Source of the DNA: Ciborinia camelliae
Lineage: Eukaryota; Ascomycota; Leotiomycetes; Helotiales; Sclerotiniaceae
DNA length: 64,000 bases
Direction of reading: 5' to 3'
Assembly: GCA_025890175.1 (NCBI GenBank)
Contig: JANPYM010000007.1
Span: forward strand, 1,926,209-1,990,208
Shown: positions 44,677 through 55,811 of the stretch, piece by piece
How positions within the stretch are numbered: position 1 is the stretch's first letter
Layout: the number at the start of each line of letters is the position of its first letter
Notes under the pieces: model-generated
What the model was told of the DNA's origin: nothing
Databases searched by the model: none
Seen by the model: only the letters and a program-made list of their open reading frames with translations
Program-made: the position numbers and the translations under genes

Positions 44677-46884
44677 TTACCTGCTTCCTCCATTTCCATT
44701 TTGCTGTCCTGGATGAGTCCATTGGTTTGATCCGTTTTGGGTTGATCCGTTTTGGTTTGCTCCATTTTGCTGGGCAAAAAATGCCGGATTTATGAACGCT
44801 CCTGCTGGTATGGTTGGAGGAGGAGGCATACCTGGCCAATTACTCGGCGCGTGTGGGAAAGGTTGTTGAGGTAGTTGATATGGCTGTTGGTAACCTTGCG
44901 GGTACATTGGCCATACTGGAGGTTGCTGGGACGGGTATTGTTGAGGTTGTTGAGGTTGATATTGTTGCGGCTGACTTGGATTGTTGTATATGTTTGAAGA
45001 AGGTGGCGGAGGTGGAAAGTTAGGCTTTTGCGGCAAGGAAGCTGGCTGAGAGTTGAATATTCCAGGACTTGGATTGGGTGTGGCAAAGGCATTGTTTATG
45101 TTTGACTGCGATGGGGCTCCACGAGAATTGCTGTTATTACGATCATGATTTCCGCCGCCGCGTCCTCGTCCTCGTCCCCGATCTCCTCTTCCTCTATCTC
45201 CACGGCCTCTTCCTCTGCCTCTACCTCCATGATCACCACGATGACTTGGTCTGTTGTAAGTGGAACCCTCTTGGGGAGCTTCACCACCACTTGCACCACC
45301 AGTAAATCCAGTTGGTCGCGTGAGGGGTTTATAAGGGCCATCCTCGGCTTCGTCATAGTTCAACACAGCGCCATTGTTGCCGGCGGCATATGATTGTTGC
45401 GACGCCTGTCCGCCATGTGAATGACCACCATTCTGTTGAGTCTTTCCACCTCTTTTTTCTGCTTTCTTTTGTTTGATCCTTCGTTTGTGCTCAGCCTCCT
45501 TTTCATCATCCGAAAATTCCATTTCCTCATCGCCAACCTCTTCATCATACAAGTTGGAAGCATCAGTGCCTTTGTATGCCTTCAAAGCTTGTGTAAAAAC
45601 ATATGTTGAATGCTGTTCAGAGTAGTAAACTGTAGTTCCGACGGACAATCCTGCTTCAGTGATTGCTGCAGCATTCGTAAATCTAACACAATATAGTGGC
45701 TGCTCCACTCTGCCTAATGTTTCAGAAACCACACCTATAACACTGCGATCCTGTAAACATAGCACAGATTCTTCTCTTAAGACTTGATACTCCCCGGTCG
45801 TGAAAGCTTTGATGAGAATAATATTGTCCACGATTCCTTCCACATCACCCAATTTTGTAATGGGCATTTCCGTTGTAATTGTGACGTCAGGCTTAGGAAT
45901 TATCTCTTCCGGTACTTCATTCTTCGTCCGCAGCTGAGCTCCAGCACCCTTTGCACCTTTAGACGGTCCCTCGTCATCTGAACCACCATCACCCTCCATC
46001 AGGATTCTAGCTTGCTCTTCTGGACTTAAGAGTTTGTATGTATTCTCTCCATCCTCATCCTCGCTGTCGTCTTCAGATGAACTATCGCTTGACGAGTCTG
46101 ATGATGATTCATATGGAGATGAGTCGACTTCCCATTCTGGGTGCTCGGCTTCTGTCGCTTGTGCAGCAGGTGTATTTTCCGTAGTTAAAACATCCGCAGT
46201 CACAGCAGCAGGTTGCAATAGGCCTCCCAACATCGCCTCCAAAGCATGTGTCAATTCGGGTGGACTGGCGTGGCTCTCTGGTACTTGGTCATCACCTGTA
46301 CCGGTTCGCGGTTGGATCTCCAACAATTCGGCTGCTGGAACCTCTCTTTCTTGTTCGTCATGGAGTTCTGTGATAGGTTGTGGAATCTCAACGTCCATCG
46401 CATTGCTGTTTATGTCCTGTGTGTTGATTTTGACTTCTTCTCCTTGGGGGGTTTGTCGCATTTCAGAGTCAATTTGATTATTTGTCTGTTCTGAATCATT
46501 TCCTGCCACCCGAGATATTCCATCTTTTGATTCTGTGGGTATCGTTAAAGTGACATCATTTATTGTTGAAGTCGCAGATTCTCGCAGTAAAGGTTCAGCG
46601 TCTGCCATTGTAGAATCTTCTTGAGGTCGACCACTAGTGCCTCCTGGCATCTTCTCTTGAGACACGGCCGGTTCTTCCATTGAGTGTTCTGCGATTTCGC
46701 TTTCCACAGCTGGTTTTGGACTCTCAGACTTCGGCGCATTTCCAAGTCGTCCCAATCCAGGTATGCCGGAGAAGATTGATAAGGATGAGGCAGGTTCTCC
46801 ATTTCCCCCTTCTGAATGAGAATTTCCTCCTGGAGGAATTGACGAAATGGAGTCGGAATTATTCATGCTTTCTGTCAAAATCAA
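44677..46884 (-). CDS. naf1: H/ACA snoRNP assembly factor NAF1
   Basis: Intronless 735-residue frame; Met at 46866 is an equally possible start. The long N-terminus is acidic and Ser/Glu-rich, with a dense acidic run (YESSSDSSSDSSSEDDSEDE). The Gar1/Naf1-like beta-barrel lies at roughly residues 325-445: ITKLGDVEGIVDNIILIKAF, ESVLCLQDRSVIGVVSETLG, VEQPLYCVRFTNAAAITEAG and GTTVYYSEQHSTYVFTQALK, followed by AYKGTDASNLYDEE. The C-terminus is RGG/RG-rich (GGRGRGRGRGDRGRG) and then Gln/Pro-rich. Naf1 chaperones the Cbf5-Nop10-Nhp2 particle in the nucleus before Gar1 replaces it. Head to head with ALG9 across 505 bp. Confidence 0.93.
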   Translation of the reverse strand: MILTESMNNSDSISSIPPGGNSHSEGGNGEPASSLSIFSGIPGLGRLGNAPKSESPKPAVESEIAEHSMEEPAVSQEKMPGGTSGRPQEDSTMADAEPLLRESATSTINDVTLTIPTESKDGISRVAGNDSEQTNNQIDSEMRQTPQGEEVKINTQDINSNAMDVEIPQPITELHDEQEREVPAAELLEIQPRTGTGDDQVPESHASPPELTHALEAMLGGLLQPAAVTADVLTTENTPAAQATEAEHPEWEVDSSPYESSSDSSSDSSSEDDSEDEDGENTYKLLSPEEQARILMEGDGGSDDEGPSKGAKGAGAQLRTKNEVPEEIIPKPDVTITTEMPITKLGDVEGIVDNIILIKAFTTGEYQVLREESVLCLQDRSVIGVVSETLGRVEQPLYCVRFTNAAAITEAGLSVGTTVYYSEQHSTYVFTQALKAYKGTDASNLYDEEVGDEEMEFSDDEKEAEHKRRIKQKKAEKRGGKTQQNGGHSHGGQASQQSYAAGNNGAVLNYDEAEDGPYKPLTRPTGFTGGASGGEAPQEGSTYNRPSHRGDHGGRGRGRGRGDRGRGDRGRGRGRGGGNHDRNNSNSRGAPSQSNINNAFATPNPSPGIFNSQPASLPQKPNFPPPPPSSNIYNNPSQPQQYQPQQPQQYPSQQPPVWPMYPQGYQQPYQLPQQPFPHAPSNWPGMPPPPTIPAGAFINPAFFAQQNGANQNGSTQNGSNQWTHPGQQNGNGGSR

Positions 46885-47389
46885 CCAATTGTCGCAGGGT
46901 GTATCAAGGACTCAGTGAGGGCGTGTTGTATTGTTGAAGTGTCTTTGGAGACCGGATTATCAATTAACTCAATTCCAATATGCAGTAGGAAGAGTATTGG
47001 TATAATATTATAAGAATACAATATGAATATGGGTATCAAGAAATTCAAGAAAAAATTGGTTCCTATCCAATACTGAGTTGTTTTTGATAGGCATGAAAGT
47101 TTTGATCTCAAAATTTCCAGAATATTTCTCGAAGCTCGGATCTTTGATGGGCAGGGGTGGTCTAATCTTAGCGCCGGGAGCTAACGTTGTGCAGCCCTTA
47201 TCAAGATGCATAAATCTAGCTTTCTCATTTATGCAAGTATTGTGCTCTAGAAGGTAGAACACAACCTGGAATCTCACAAGGTTGTTTATAAGACTGAACT
47301 TCAGTCTGAACTTCCAATCCGTCTGAAGTCTGCAGTCTGCAGTTTGCGCCAGACATTGAAAATCTTTAAAAATCGAATCAAACACAACA
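46885..47389. promoter_or_regulatory. Bidirectional promoter interval, NAF1 / ALG9
   Basis: 505 bp between divergent start codons. It includes repeated TCTGAAGTCTGCAGTCTGCAG phrases at about 47,320-47,345 near the ALG9 side. No gene inside. Confidence 0.55.
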
Positions 47390-49432
47390 ATGGCTCCTCT
47401 GCAGCCAGCAAAGTCGAGCTCAATTCGAGGAGCAGGAGAAGCTTCTACAGCTTCACATCCAAAAAAGAAAAAGTCAAGACTCAGAATGGATCATGTACAA
47501 AATGTTCACTGACCAAGCTTGTATAGGCCTGCCACCCCATTCGCAGTCAAACCCATCGGCGCATTTTACGTATTCCTAGGTGCAAATATTTTGGCAGCTT
47601 TATATGCCCCTATACAGGATTGCGACGAGACCTTCAATTACTGGGAACCTACACATTATCTCAGTCATGGCTATGGATTACAAACATGGGAATATTCTCC
47701 GGACTATGCAATTCGAAGTTGGTTGTATATTAGTATCCATGCCTTGATAGGAAACTTTAGAAGGCTACTCCCATTTCCCACCAAGGTACAGAGGCTCCCT
47801 CCCAATCGTCAATAGCAGTTCGTCTTCTAATTGAAATCTAGCTTGGCGAGTTTTATTTTATTCGGTATGCTCTCGCGTTCATATGCGCTCTTTGCCAGAC
47901 TCAAATGTTCCGTGTCATCAATGGAACCTTGAATCCGCGAGTCGCCATGTTCTTCCTGATGGCAAACATATTCAGTCCTGGATTCTTCCATGCCTCGGCC
48001 TCTTTCTTACCCTCGAGCTTCGCAATGTATACAACTATGCTAGGAATGGCTGCATTCATGAACTGGAGAGGAGGTCTGAAGACTGCGCAGGGTATCTTTT
48101 GGTTTGCAGTCGGAGGGATCCTCGGTTGGCCATTCTCTATGGCCTTGTCTGCCCCTTTTTTGATCGAAGAGGTCATTTTCGCCAGTCTGAGCGACAAGGA
48201 TGCTGTCATCGATACCGTAATGCGTTTCCTTAGAGGAGTCGTTGGAGGACTAGTTGTTTTGGTGAGCTTTCTTTGGTCTTGCCTGGCATGTCAATAATTG
48301 CTAACATTGAAGCAAGTTCTTCGAATTTCTTGTTTCTGGCTTTTTCTACAGACGATTAGTGCTCGTTCCGTTGAACATTGTTCTATATAATATTTTCAGT
48401 GGTGAGGGAAGAGGTCCTGAGATATATGGTACTGAACCATGGCATTTCTACATTCGTAATCTGCTTCTCAATTTCAATATTTGGTTTGTCCTTGCGATTT
48501 TAGCCCTCCCTCTCTTCACACTTCAAAAGATATTTGGTTCGCGAGAAGGTGGTACCGTGACAGCTCTTCGCAGCATTGTCTTTATGGCACCATTTTACGT
48601 ATGGCTTGCGATCTTCAGTCTTCAACCACACAAAGAAGAGCGTTTTATGTATCCAGCCTACCCAGCCCTTGCACTTAATGCGGCCATGTCACTTCACATT
48701 GTTCTGGCGGCTTTCGGCCATTCGGATCCTAGGACCTTGGTGGGTAAGATTCCGGCCAGACTGAAGTTATTGTTTGTGAGCTTCTTTATCGTCGGGTCCG
48801 TGAATATTGGCCTATCAAGGATTTATGGAATCTATACAGCATATTCGGCGCCCTTGAAGATATACAGTGCCCTTCAAGATGGTACACTTGGATCACCAGG
48901 AGACTCCATTTGCTTTGCCAAAGAATGGTACAGATTTCCCAGCTCTTACCATTTGCCAAATGGCATGAAAGCAAAATTTGTAAAGAGCCAGTTCGATGGT
49001 CTGCTTCCTGGCGAGTTTTCTGAAGCTAGTGAGGGATTCGGAATTTGGTCAGGAGCATGGCTCGTACCTTCAGGTATGAATGACCAAAATCGTGAAGACA
49101 TGAGCAAATATGTAAGTTAATCTGTCCTCGTCTTGTTTTGGGCATTGATCTGATTTCGTCACCAGGTTGACATCAAAACTTGCAATTTTTTGGTTGACAC
49201 CTACTACCCTGGTTCTGTAGCCTCTGAACTTGAACCTCACTACGTTACGGATTTTAAGAATTGGGATTGGGTGAAATGCGAGTTTTTCCTTGACGCATCA
49301 AACACTCACATTCTTGGTCGAACCCTATGGTTGCCAGATTTACCCTTCATCCCATGGCAATTTCAAAGAGAGTGGGGAAGTCACTGCCTATTGAAACGAG
49401 TGACAAAAGAAACAATAAATAGCTCTGTATAA
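47390..49432 (+). CDS. alg9: ALG9-type alpha-1,2-mannosyltransferase (GT22)
   Basis: Five exons: 47390-47472, 47527-47785, 47842-48261, 48317-49111 and 49166-49432; 607 residues, normal for ALG9. Alg9 adds alpha-1,2-mannoses to the dolichol-linked oligosaccharide in the ER lumen (N-glycosylation). GT22 marks: acidic loop QDCDETFNYWEPTHYL near the N-terminus, FRVINGTLNPRVAMF, FHASASFLPSSFAMYTTMLG, and the diagnostic PHKEERFMYPAYPALA. Multiple hydrophobic segments run throughout. The first intron uses a weak GTCAAG donor; a 33-nt alternative would be too short. The N-terminal 28 residues are a lysine-rich cytosolic tail (SHPKKKKK). The C-terminal domain ends with a conserved DWVKCEFFLDASNT segment. 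Confidence 0.93.
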
Positions 49433-49596
49433 TATCTCGGATATAACAAAAGTTTGGGACCATGGTAAAAACTTTTTAAGTTTGGGTTTCAGGCATTTAT
49501 GTATTGATAGCCCATCAAGGTATGTACGACCAGAATATAAAAACGATTTTCCATCGACACCTCCTTCACAATTCCTCCTTGTGCGTCATCGCCACC

Positions 49597-50637
49597 CTAA
49601 TCCACAGTCGCTCCATTGAAATAATGGATCGTCTCATCTACACATCCTGTCGGCGTCAAATAGGCATAATTTCCCAAATTGATCCACAACTCCTGTGCAT
49701 CACAAACCAACCACGCACTCAAATTCGGCCGACTGATACTAGCCACACTCCATGTTACCGCATCCCCACTAAATGCAAATGTACCGAATGTGTTTTGAGT
49801 GGTGTTGAATGTCATGGATAGTTTCACGGCGGAGGAATTGGCGGGTGATTGGACATTAGCATAGAGGAAAGTGTTTGGTGCGATTAGTTCAACTAGTTGA
49901 CCGGATACAATTTGGTATTGACCGGCGGTGGACCTGTCAGCTAGAAGTGCCGTACCGGGGTTGGCAGTTGGCGAGGCTTGGAGGTAGGAACTAGAAGGTA
50001 AGGGGTAAATTAGACTTTATCTTTTTTTCATGCAGATTTAGGAGCATGACGTGGGGGGACGAGTGGAAATACTGACTGGAAATTTGGAGATTCAACGGCG
50101 CGGATCCAATAGTAGCCACTTTGGAGGGTCGCTCCAGGGTATGCCGTTGCACTGGTGATACTTGCGGAAACTGTAGTGGTTGGCGTACCGGGAGTTGTGA
50201 CTGGAGTCGTTGCACTGGTTGAGGTTGATGCGGTGCCAGGAAGACATTGTGAGTAGTCTTTTGGGTAAAGTGGTCAGTAGGAGGAAGCAATATGGGAGGA
50301 GAGTGTGCCAACTTACATGGACTGTTGGGTAGTTAGCGCAGTTCAAAAAGCGAGGTATGGCATTGTAATGAAAACGATCGTGGAAAGTGGTTGAACAAGG
50401 TGGGACAAAAGGAAGTCTTACTTAGAATAAGTACACACATAACCCGACACACAGGTTGTTGAGCCAGTCCAACCTGTTCCTCCACCTATTCTCCCGAATA
50501 TATTAGCCATGCTTAGGATATCTATCTTCCTTCCACAAGCCTGACTCACACTGGCCCCAAGCAGTCTGCTGTGCATAGACCCCTTGGACTCCTGCTGCTA
50601 TGAGCACAGTCACTCGCAATGGACTTTTGAAAAACAT
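49597..50637 (-). CDS. Secreted CBM1 (cellulose-binding) protein with uncharacterised C-terminal domain
   Basis: Exons 50550-50637, 50422-50485, 50317-50321, 50077-50257 and 49597-49990; 243 residues. The third exon is only 5 nt (TCCAT on the coding strand), flanked by CAG and GTAAGT. Without it the conserved NPYYSQC of the CBM1 cannot be built. Signal peptide 1-22 (LRVTVLIAAGVQGVYA). CBM1 at 24-57 has WGQCGGTGW and four cysteines at C30, C41, C47 and C57 with the family spacing. A Ser/Thr/Pro linker runs 60-92. A ~150-residue domain follows, with GYYWIRAVESPNFHSYLQAS, TWSVASISRPNLSAWLVC, ELWINLGNYAYLTPTGC and DETIHYFN. No catalytic motif of a known hydrolase is evident. It should bind cellulose outside the cell; the C-terminal activity is unknown. 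Confidence 0.85.
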
Positions 50638-51078
50638 ATTGGATTGGATAATGAGACTCTTTGTCCCTTCTCGGTGTCTATATAACGGAATCACAAAATT
50701 GATGAGCGAGGACAGGTTGATGAGTATCTTATATTCAGTGGTTCTTGACCAATATCTTACCCGGACCGACAAATCCGTAGAGGCAAAATATATAAATTGG
50801 ATTCTCATCCGTATGACCACGCATCTATTGAAGGATAACCAATTCGAAACCCATTTAAATAAAATGGAAATACAATCCTTTAAAAGAATGATTCAATAGT
50901 AACCTTAAGTCACAAATTTGACCTTCTATTCCCTCCTTTTTACACATGGCCTTGAGGTTGATATCACTAGTTTTCTTCATACAAATTTAAAGCGGCATTG
51001 CATTATGTGAATTAGATGTACTCCACTTCCATTCTAAGCAGATTTCCAGACTCACTCTTCCAACACTCAAATTCTATA
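50638..51078. promoter_or_regulatory. Divergent promoter interval, CBM1 protein / SDR
   Basis: 441 bp between divergent start codons, AT-rich, no gene. The upstream frame of the SDR (Met at 51016) overlaps its right end. Confidence 0.45.
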
Positions 51079-52240
51079 ATGGCATCTCCTTCAAACTCAA
51101 AGTACTATGTAATCGTAGGCGCTAGTCGAGGCATCGGTCTCGAATTCACACGCCAATTACTTTTAGAATCACCCAGCAATATCATCATCGCCACTCATCG
51201 TTCTACCGAAACACCGCAGACTTTATATGAGCTGGATAAGAAATTCCACACGCCGCCGAGATTATGGACAGTGAAGTGTGATGTTACGAATGAACAGACT
51301 ATCGAGAGCCTTTGTCTCGCTATCCCGTCGTTGTTGGAGGAGACTATTGAAACGGTGATTATTAATGCGGGGGTCTTGGAGTGGCCGAATGGAGTGCTTG
51401 GAGGGTAAGTTGTTGTGGTGGTGGATAGTCTGTTCTGTGTTTGATTCTTCTTCTTGTTGTATACCCATTGGGATTGGGAAGTCCTTCGCTCGGTGTGCTC
51501 CACGAAGGTTGTGTTAATATCCCAACCATTTCATATATGAGAGTCTATGCAGCGGACAGTTCATGGATGAGAATTTCATGACTTTTTCTCAATAACCAGG
51601 TGACGATGATAGGCATGTAATGTATTATTGACAAGTATTTCTTTCACTGCATTAGAACCCATCAGTCGTACAACCACCACTTCCAAACTAACACCATCGG
51701 ACCACTCCTTGCCGCCAAACACCTTCTCTCAATACCTCGCTCACGTATCTCCAACATTGTATTCATATCCTCTGATTCCGGCTCCGCTACAAACTTTCGA
51801 TCATTCGAAGACGGTTTTGCAGCATATGCTGCATCCAAAGCCGCCTTGAACATGGGACTACGGGTATGTTATTTTTCTGTCTAATGATACCCTTTTTCTC
51901 AATATACCAGTATCTTTCATCTTCTCACACATCTATTGATATCATATAGCACCTGGCAGCCGAACTCCACAGAGAAAAAGGTGCAGAAGCTCCCGTCATA
52001 TTAGCTCTTCATCCAGGTGAGGTAAACACGGATATGGCGAAGGATGCAGATCTACCTTGAGAAGTTAAGGGTGTGATAGAGGTAGATGAGAGCGTAAGAG
52101 GGTGTTTGAAAGTGATAGGGGAGAAAGGGAAGGGGGGAATTGATGAGGGTGGTAAATCGACTAGTTGGGCAGCAGGTAAACCGGAGGAAGAAGGTGCTGC
52201 GACATTTTGGACGTGGGATGGGAAGAGATATCCTTGGTGA
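51079..52240 (+). pseudogene. Short-chain dehydrogenase/reductase with premature stop
   Basis: Exons 51079-51404, 51656-51863 and from 51950. Phases agree and give an SDR with YYVIVGASRGIGLEF (cofactor loop), IINAGVLEWPNG, NTIGPLLAAKHLLSI, IVFISSDSGS, catalytic YAASKAALNM and ALHPGEVNTDMAKDADLP. An in-frame TGA then occurs at 52058-52060. The same frame continues for 59 more codons (EVKGVIEVDESVRGCLKVIG, AATFWTWDGKRYPW) to TGA at 52238-52240, where SDRs of this type normally end. So either the gene is disabled by one substitution, or a truncated enzyme lacking the last helix and C-terminal strand is made. The first intron (251 nt) is long for this window; alternative start 51016. Confidence 0.75.
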
Positions 52241-52674
52241 GCATTGGGGGATTCGTAGAATGTAATTTGACATGTATCAATACGCTAGCTTTTCTGGCAT
52301 GTTTGATATTCAATCCATATCTGCTTCTTCCTTGGCGAACTATAGGTAATTGGCGTTTTTGCTTTCCTTTTCGGTGCTCTGAGAGTTGATCCTCATTGTT
52401 ATCAAGATGTCTTTATTGATTATGGGGGCGACTTCGCCGTTGGGGAGGTTGAATTTAGCATGTTGATTATCACGGGGAAATAGTGTTTGACTAGGAATTA
52501 GACGTTGGGATAGGACGAGATATTATTTTAATAGACAAACATCACCGTATTTTTCTAGTTCAACCCATACAATCTATCATGTAGCCTTGACAATATCAAA
52601 AACACACCCTCGAATAACTTCATTTAACCTTATATCGGTTCCAAACGTGCACTATAGTATCTATACTATATCTC
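52241..52674. other. Convergent intergenic region
   Basis: 434 bp between the SDR and FAD-monooxygenase stops, which are convergent. No gene or repeat seen. Confidence 0.5.
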
Positions 52675-54071
52675 TCAAGCCATAGCATCAAACGGTCCTC
52701 TCAGCATCTCAGCATAAGCCTTATAAAAGACATCCGGATTCTTCCAAATCTGTCTCATATACTCATTCCTTTCCTCCATCTTTTCTGGCGCCACAACTCG
52801 TCTCTCACCTTGTGCTCGAGCCCCTGCTACTAACAAGGCTGTCTTGGGTTGTCTTAGTCCTGCGAATTCAGGGAAGATCTTGGTTAAGTCTTCCGTTGAG
52901 ATATCGGATCCGGCATCGGGAAGAAGTCGTTGGAGATGATAGCAATCTTCCCTAGAATCCTGTTAATAATTTCTCCAACATATTGAATGCAAACATGGAT
53001 GTAACATACATGGCTTGATTGGCACCCTGTCCCAAATGAGGACTTGTAGGATGTGCAGCATCCCCAATCAGAATACATCTTCCATCATACCACTGTTCGG
53101 CTTCCAAGCCCGGTCTATCGAAGATCCCATATTTGAGTAATCTTTCCGCGCCATCGAAGAGTTCTGGAACTGGGGAAGCCCAATCTCCGAATTGTTTGAG
53201 GAGATCGGCTTTTTGGGCGGCAAGTTGTTCGGGGGTTGCTAGAAGCCAACTTTCTTTTTCTTCTTCGCTTTGGCGCTGGGTAAGTGCCCATGATGAATGG
53301 GTGGAAGAGACTGGGTAGTGAATTAAATGAGCGGCGGGTCCGAAAACATTGAGCATGGTATTTTGGAGAGATTTTGGCGTGGGTGAGAAGCCATTGGTCT
53401 GAAAAATGTTAGCACTTTACCTCAAAAAGGGGTATGGATTTGTACCTGTACTAATCCTGTATACGTAGCTTCGGGTTCATCGTATCCTTTACGGCCGAGG
53501 AGGATATGTCTCGACGCAGCTTTGATACCATCGCAACCAATAAGAAACGACCCTTCAATTCTTTGACCATCCTCTGATACAGCTACCACATCAGTCTCAC
53601 TTTCCTCAATACTGGCCAGTTTCCAACCTGAGTGAAACTCGATACCTGCATCCATGACAGCTTTTTCAAGGGCTAGATTGAAGGCAGTCCTCTTGGTTCC
53701 ACAAGCAGGCTGACCGTAAGTTTCCTTGAGCGTACCAAACAAATCGCCACCCCCAAGAATTTCTCCTGTATGAGTCTTATCCCAGGACTCCTTCGCCCAT
53801 GGGGCATTATCAGTTGCTGCTGTGGCAAGACCAACTAAGTTGAGTACTTTGAGACTGTCACATGATTAGCCATTTCGACTCGACATATAAGGTTGCTATG
53901 AGGAACATACCCATTTGGCTGTAGAAATAAAGATCCGCCGGCATCACCTAATACCCTGACCTTTTCCACAATAATTGGTATATACCCCTTTTTCTGAAGC
54001 AGGATTGCAATCACTGGACCTGCGATACCGCAGCCAACGACGATGACTCTTTTAGAGTTTGCTTGAAACAT
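52675..54071 (-). CDS. FAD-dependent aromatic-type monooxygenase
   Basis: Four exons: 53911-54071, 53446-53854, 53010-53398 and 52675-52951; introns of 47-58 nt, all GT-AG, 411 residues. It belongs to the PHBH-like (class A) flavin monooxygenases. FAD site: VIVVGCGIAGPVIAILLQKK (G-x-G-x-x-G) at about 9-28; the DG motif FLIGCDGIKAASR; and the GD motif ILIGDAAHPTSPHLGQGANQ. All three are intact. These enzymes hydroxylate small aromatic or polyketide/terpenoid substrates with NAD(P)H; this one's substrate is unknown. No signal peptide, no C-terminal membrane anchor visible. It is tail to tail with the disrupted SDR. No biosynthetic backbone gene lies nearby, so a metabolite cluster is not supported. 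Confidence 0.9.
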
Positions 54072-54828
54072 GTTGATATATTTTGTATGAAAATGATGTG
54101 AAAATATTGAATGAGTGTTTTATTCAGAATAATAGACATTTATATACACTTCTTTGTATTCAAAGGCCCACTCCCGTCTTCAGAAATTCCACATTGGAGA
54201 TCGGAATGTTCATGGAGTGAATTGAATTATGACTGTACCGGCCACATCGATGTTCTAAGCGGGGCAATTTTGCAGAAGCATGCAGTAGTTGCACTACGAC
54301 ATCTGAGCAAACCTCGTTATCTTGTGAGTCGTATGCAAAACATATGCCTGTGGATGCTCATCGAAACACAAATAATCCAGCTTTAAATCAGCATGCAGTC
54401 GTTGATGTTGTACTATGTGATACATTGCCCCGCAACATTTTTCGCTACAGCATGTGATTGGAGCCAAAAACGCAACCGGATAACTGATTGGAAGACTCCG
54501 CTACAGAAAGGATTTAGGAGATTGTCTATGCAGCTTACCTACGTACATGATACATGATGTCCCATATTCCTAAACAAAAGTTGAGTTTTGTGAGGTCTTC
54601 AGAATCCAGATATGGTAAAAGTATCGCAAGCCACGCCGAGGAGATAGCAGATCCAAGTAAAGATCAATGAATCAAAACCTCATATGGGTATGGGGTAGAT
54701 CCACATGTGCAACTCCACAACGAAGAGTCTAGACGAGAACGTGAATCAAAAGAAAACATGGAAGCAACACTCCTAGCTCCCTTCGTTCCTGGAACCGCGC
54801 TGCTAAAAAGCTAAAAGGTTCAAAAAGT
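54072..54828. other. Upstream region of the FAD monooxygenase and spacer
   Basis: No gene supported; includes the monooxygenase promoter. Confidence 0.45.
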
Positions 54829-54836
54829 AAAAAAAA
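54829..54836 (-). terminator. Pol III terminator of tRNA-Ser
   Basis: A run of eight A on the plus strand (eight T on the transcribed sense) begins about 12 bases past the tRNA 3' end, typical of RNA polymerase III termination. Confidence 0.7.
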
Positions 54837-54848
54837 GTAAAGAGAAAT

Positions 54849-54929
54849 CGACGTCGGCATGATTCGAACATGCGCCCCCGAAAGGAATTGATTTCTAGTC
54901 AATCACGTTAACCACTCCGTCACGACGCC
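54849..54929 (-). tRNA. tRNA-Ser, anticodon AGA
   Basis: Minus strand, 81 nt, no intron. The acceptor stem GGCGTCG/CGACGTC pairs over 7 bp with one G-U, and the discriminator is G. The anticodon stem ATTGA/TCAAT encloses the loop CTAGAAA, giving anticodon AGA (read as IGA). A long variable arm (TCCTTTCGGGGG) is typical of serine tRNAs, and the T arm contains GTTCGAATC. A box GGAGTGGTTAACG and B box ATGTTCGAATCAT are both intact, so it should be functional. Confidence 0.93.
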
Positions 54930-55811
54930 TAACTTGTTTGTTAAAAATTGTGCGCAAATTTTGGAATATATCCATGCTCTCACTATTTGGAAAACCCGAA
55001 GCTTATGACCCTTACCTACTATCTAGGCAACCCTACAGAAGATTCATGGTATGAATTCAATAGTAGCATGTGCTGAAGGAAGGAGATTCGAATGAGAAAG
55101 CAACTTTTATTTTTCAAACTTTGTTAATGTTTGAATCTGATGGAATGATCGGATCACCTTGTCCCAGCCCCTTCATCTCATCGCCTAAGTTTTACCTACG
55201 AGCCTTCCCAACCTAACACCACCTAGTATACTACTCACGCTATCATTTATCATTCTGAATATAAGAAGCAACCACTTGAAGGCAAATTACCTGGATTATT
55301 TATTTATCTTTCCTTCGAAATGTTAATTATTCATCTGCTATCTGTGTGTACTGAGCTTCAGGCTTGAGCTAGAGTCCTGCTCGGAAATCTTTTAGTTCGT
55401 AGTGAAATATAGAATCATAAACAATTAATAATTTGAGACGAATTGGAATATTGATTGCTATGTAGGTAGATAAGCAGAATGGGAAGAAATTCACGATATA
55501 TTTGTATTTCCCAAGAGGTTGAGTTCGTTCTTAAGATGGTATACCCGTACTCTTGAGAAGGATGTGGAACTGTATTGTATGGTAAGATAAAGTCGAGATG
55601 AATCGATAATTTGATAAGCCTCTCTACAAAAGAATTAAAATGGACACATTAATTTTAGAAAGTTCATTATTTTGGCGTCAACATCCTAAGCAGTAATTTG
55701 GTCCTAGCTATAAAACCCAGAGGTCAATTGTTTCCAGTTATGTTGACGCTATGTTGGTCGTAGACCCTTATCAGTGATTGGCAATATTTTTCAGCCAAGC
55801 TTCAGGATGGG
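54930..55811. other. Gene-free stretch
   Basis: AT-rich spacer between the tRNA and the 3' end of the C2H2/TPR gene. I see no gene or repeat. Confidence 0.45.

Noticed and set aside
49504..54071. Secondary-metabolite cluster (CBM1 protein, SDR, FAD monooxygenase; P450 elsewhere)
   Set aside because: No polyketide synthase, NRPS, terpene synthase, transporter or pathway regulator is present; the P450 is 40 kb away.
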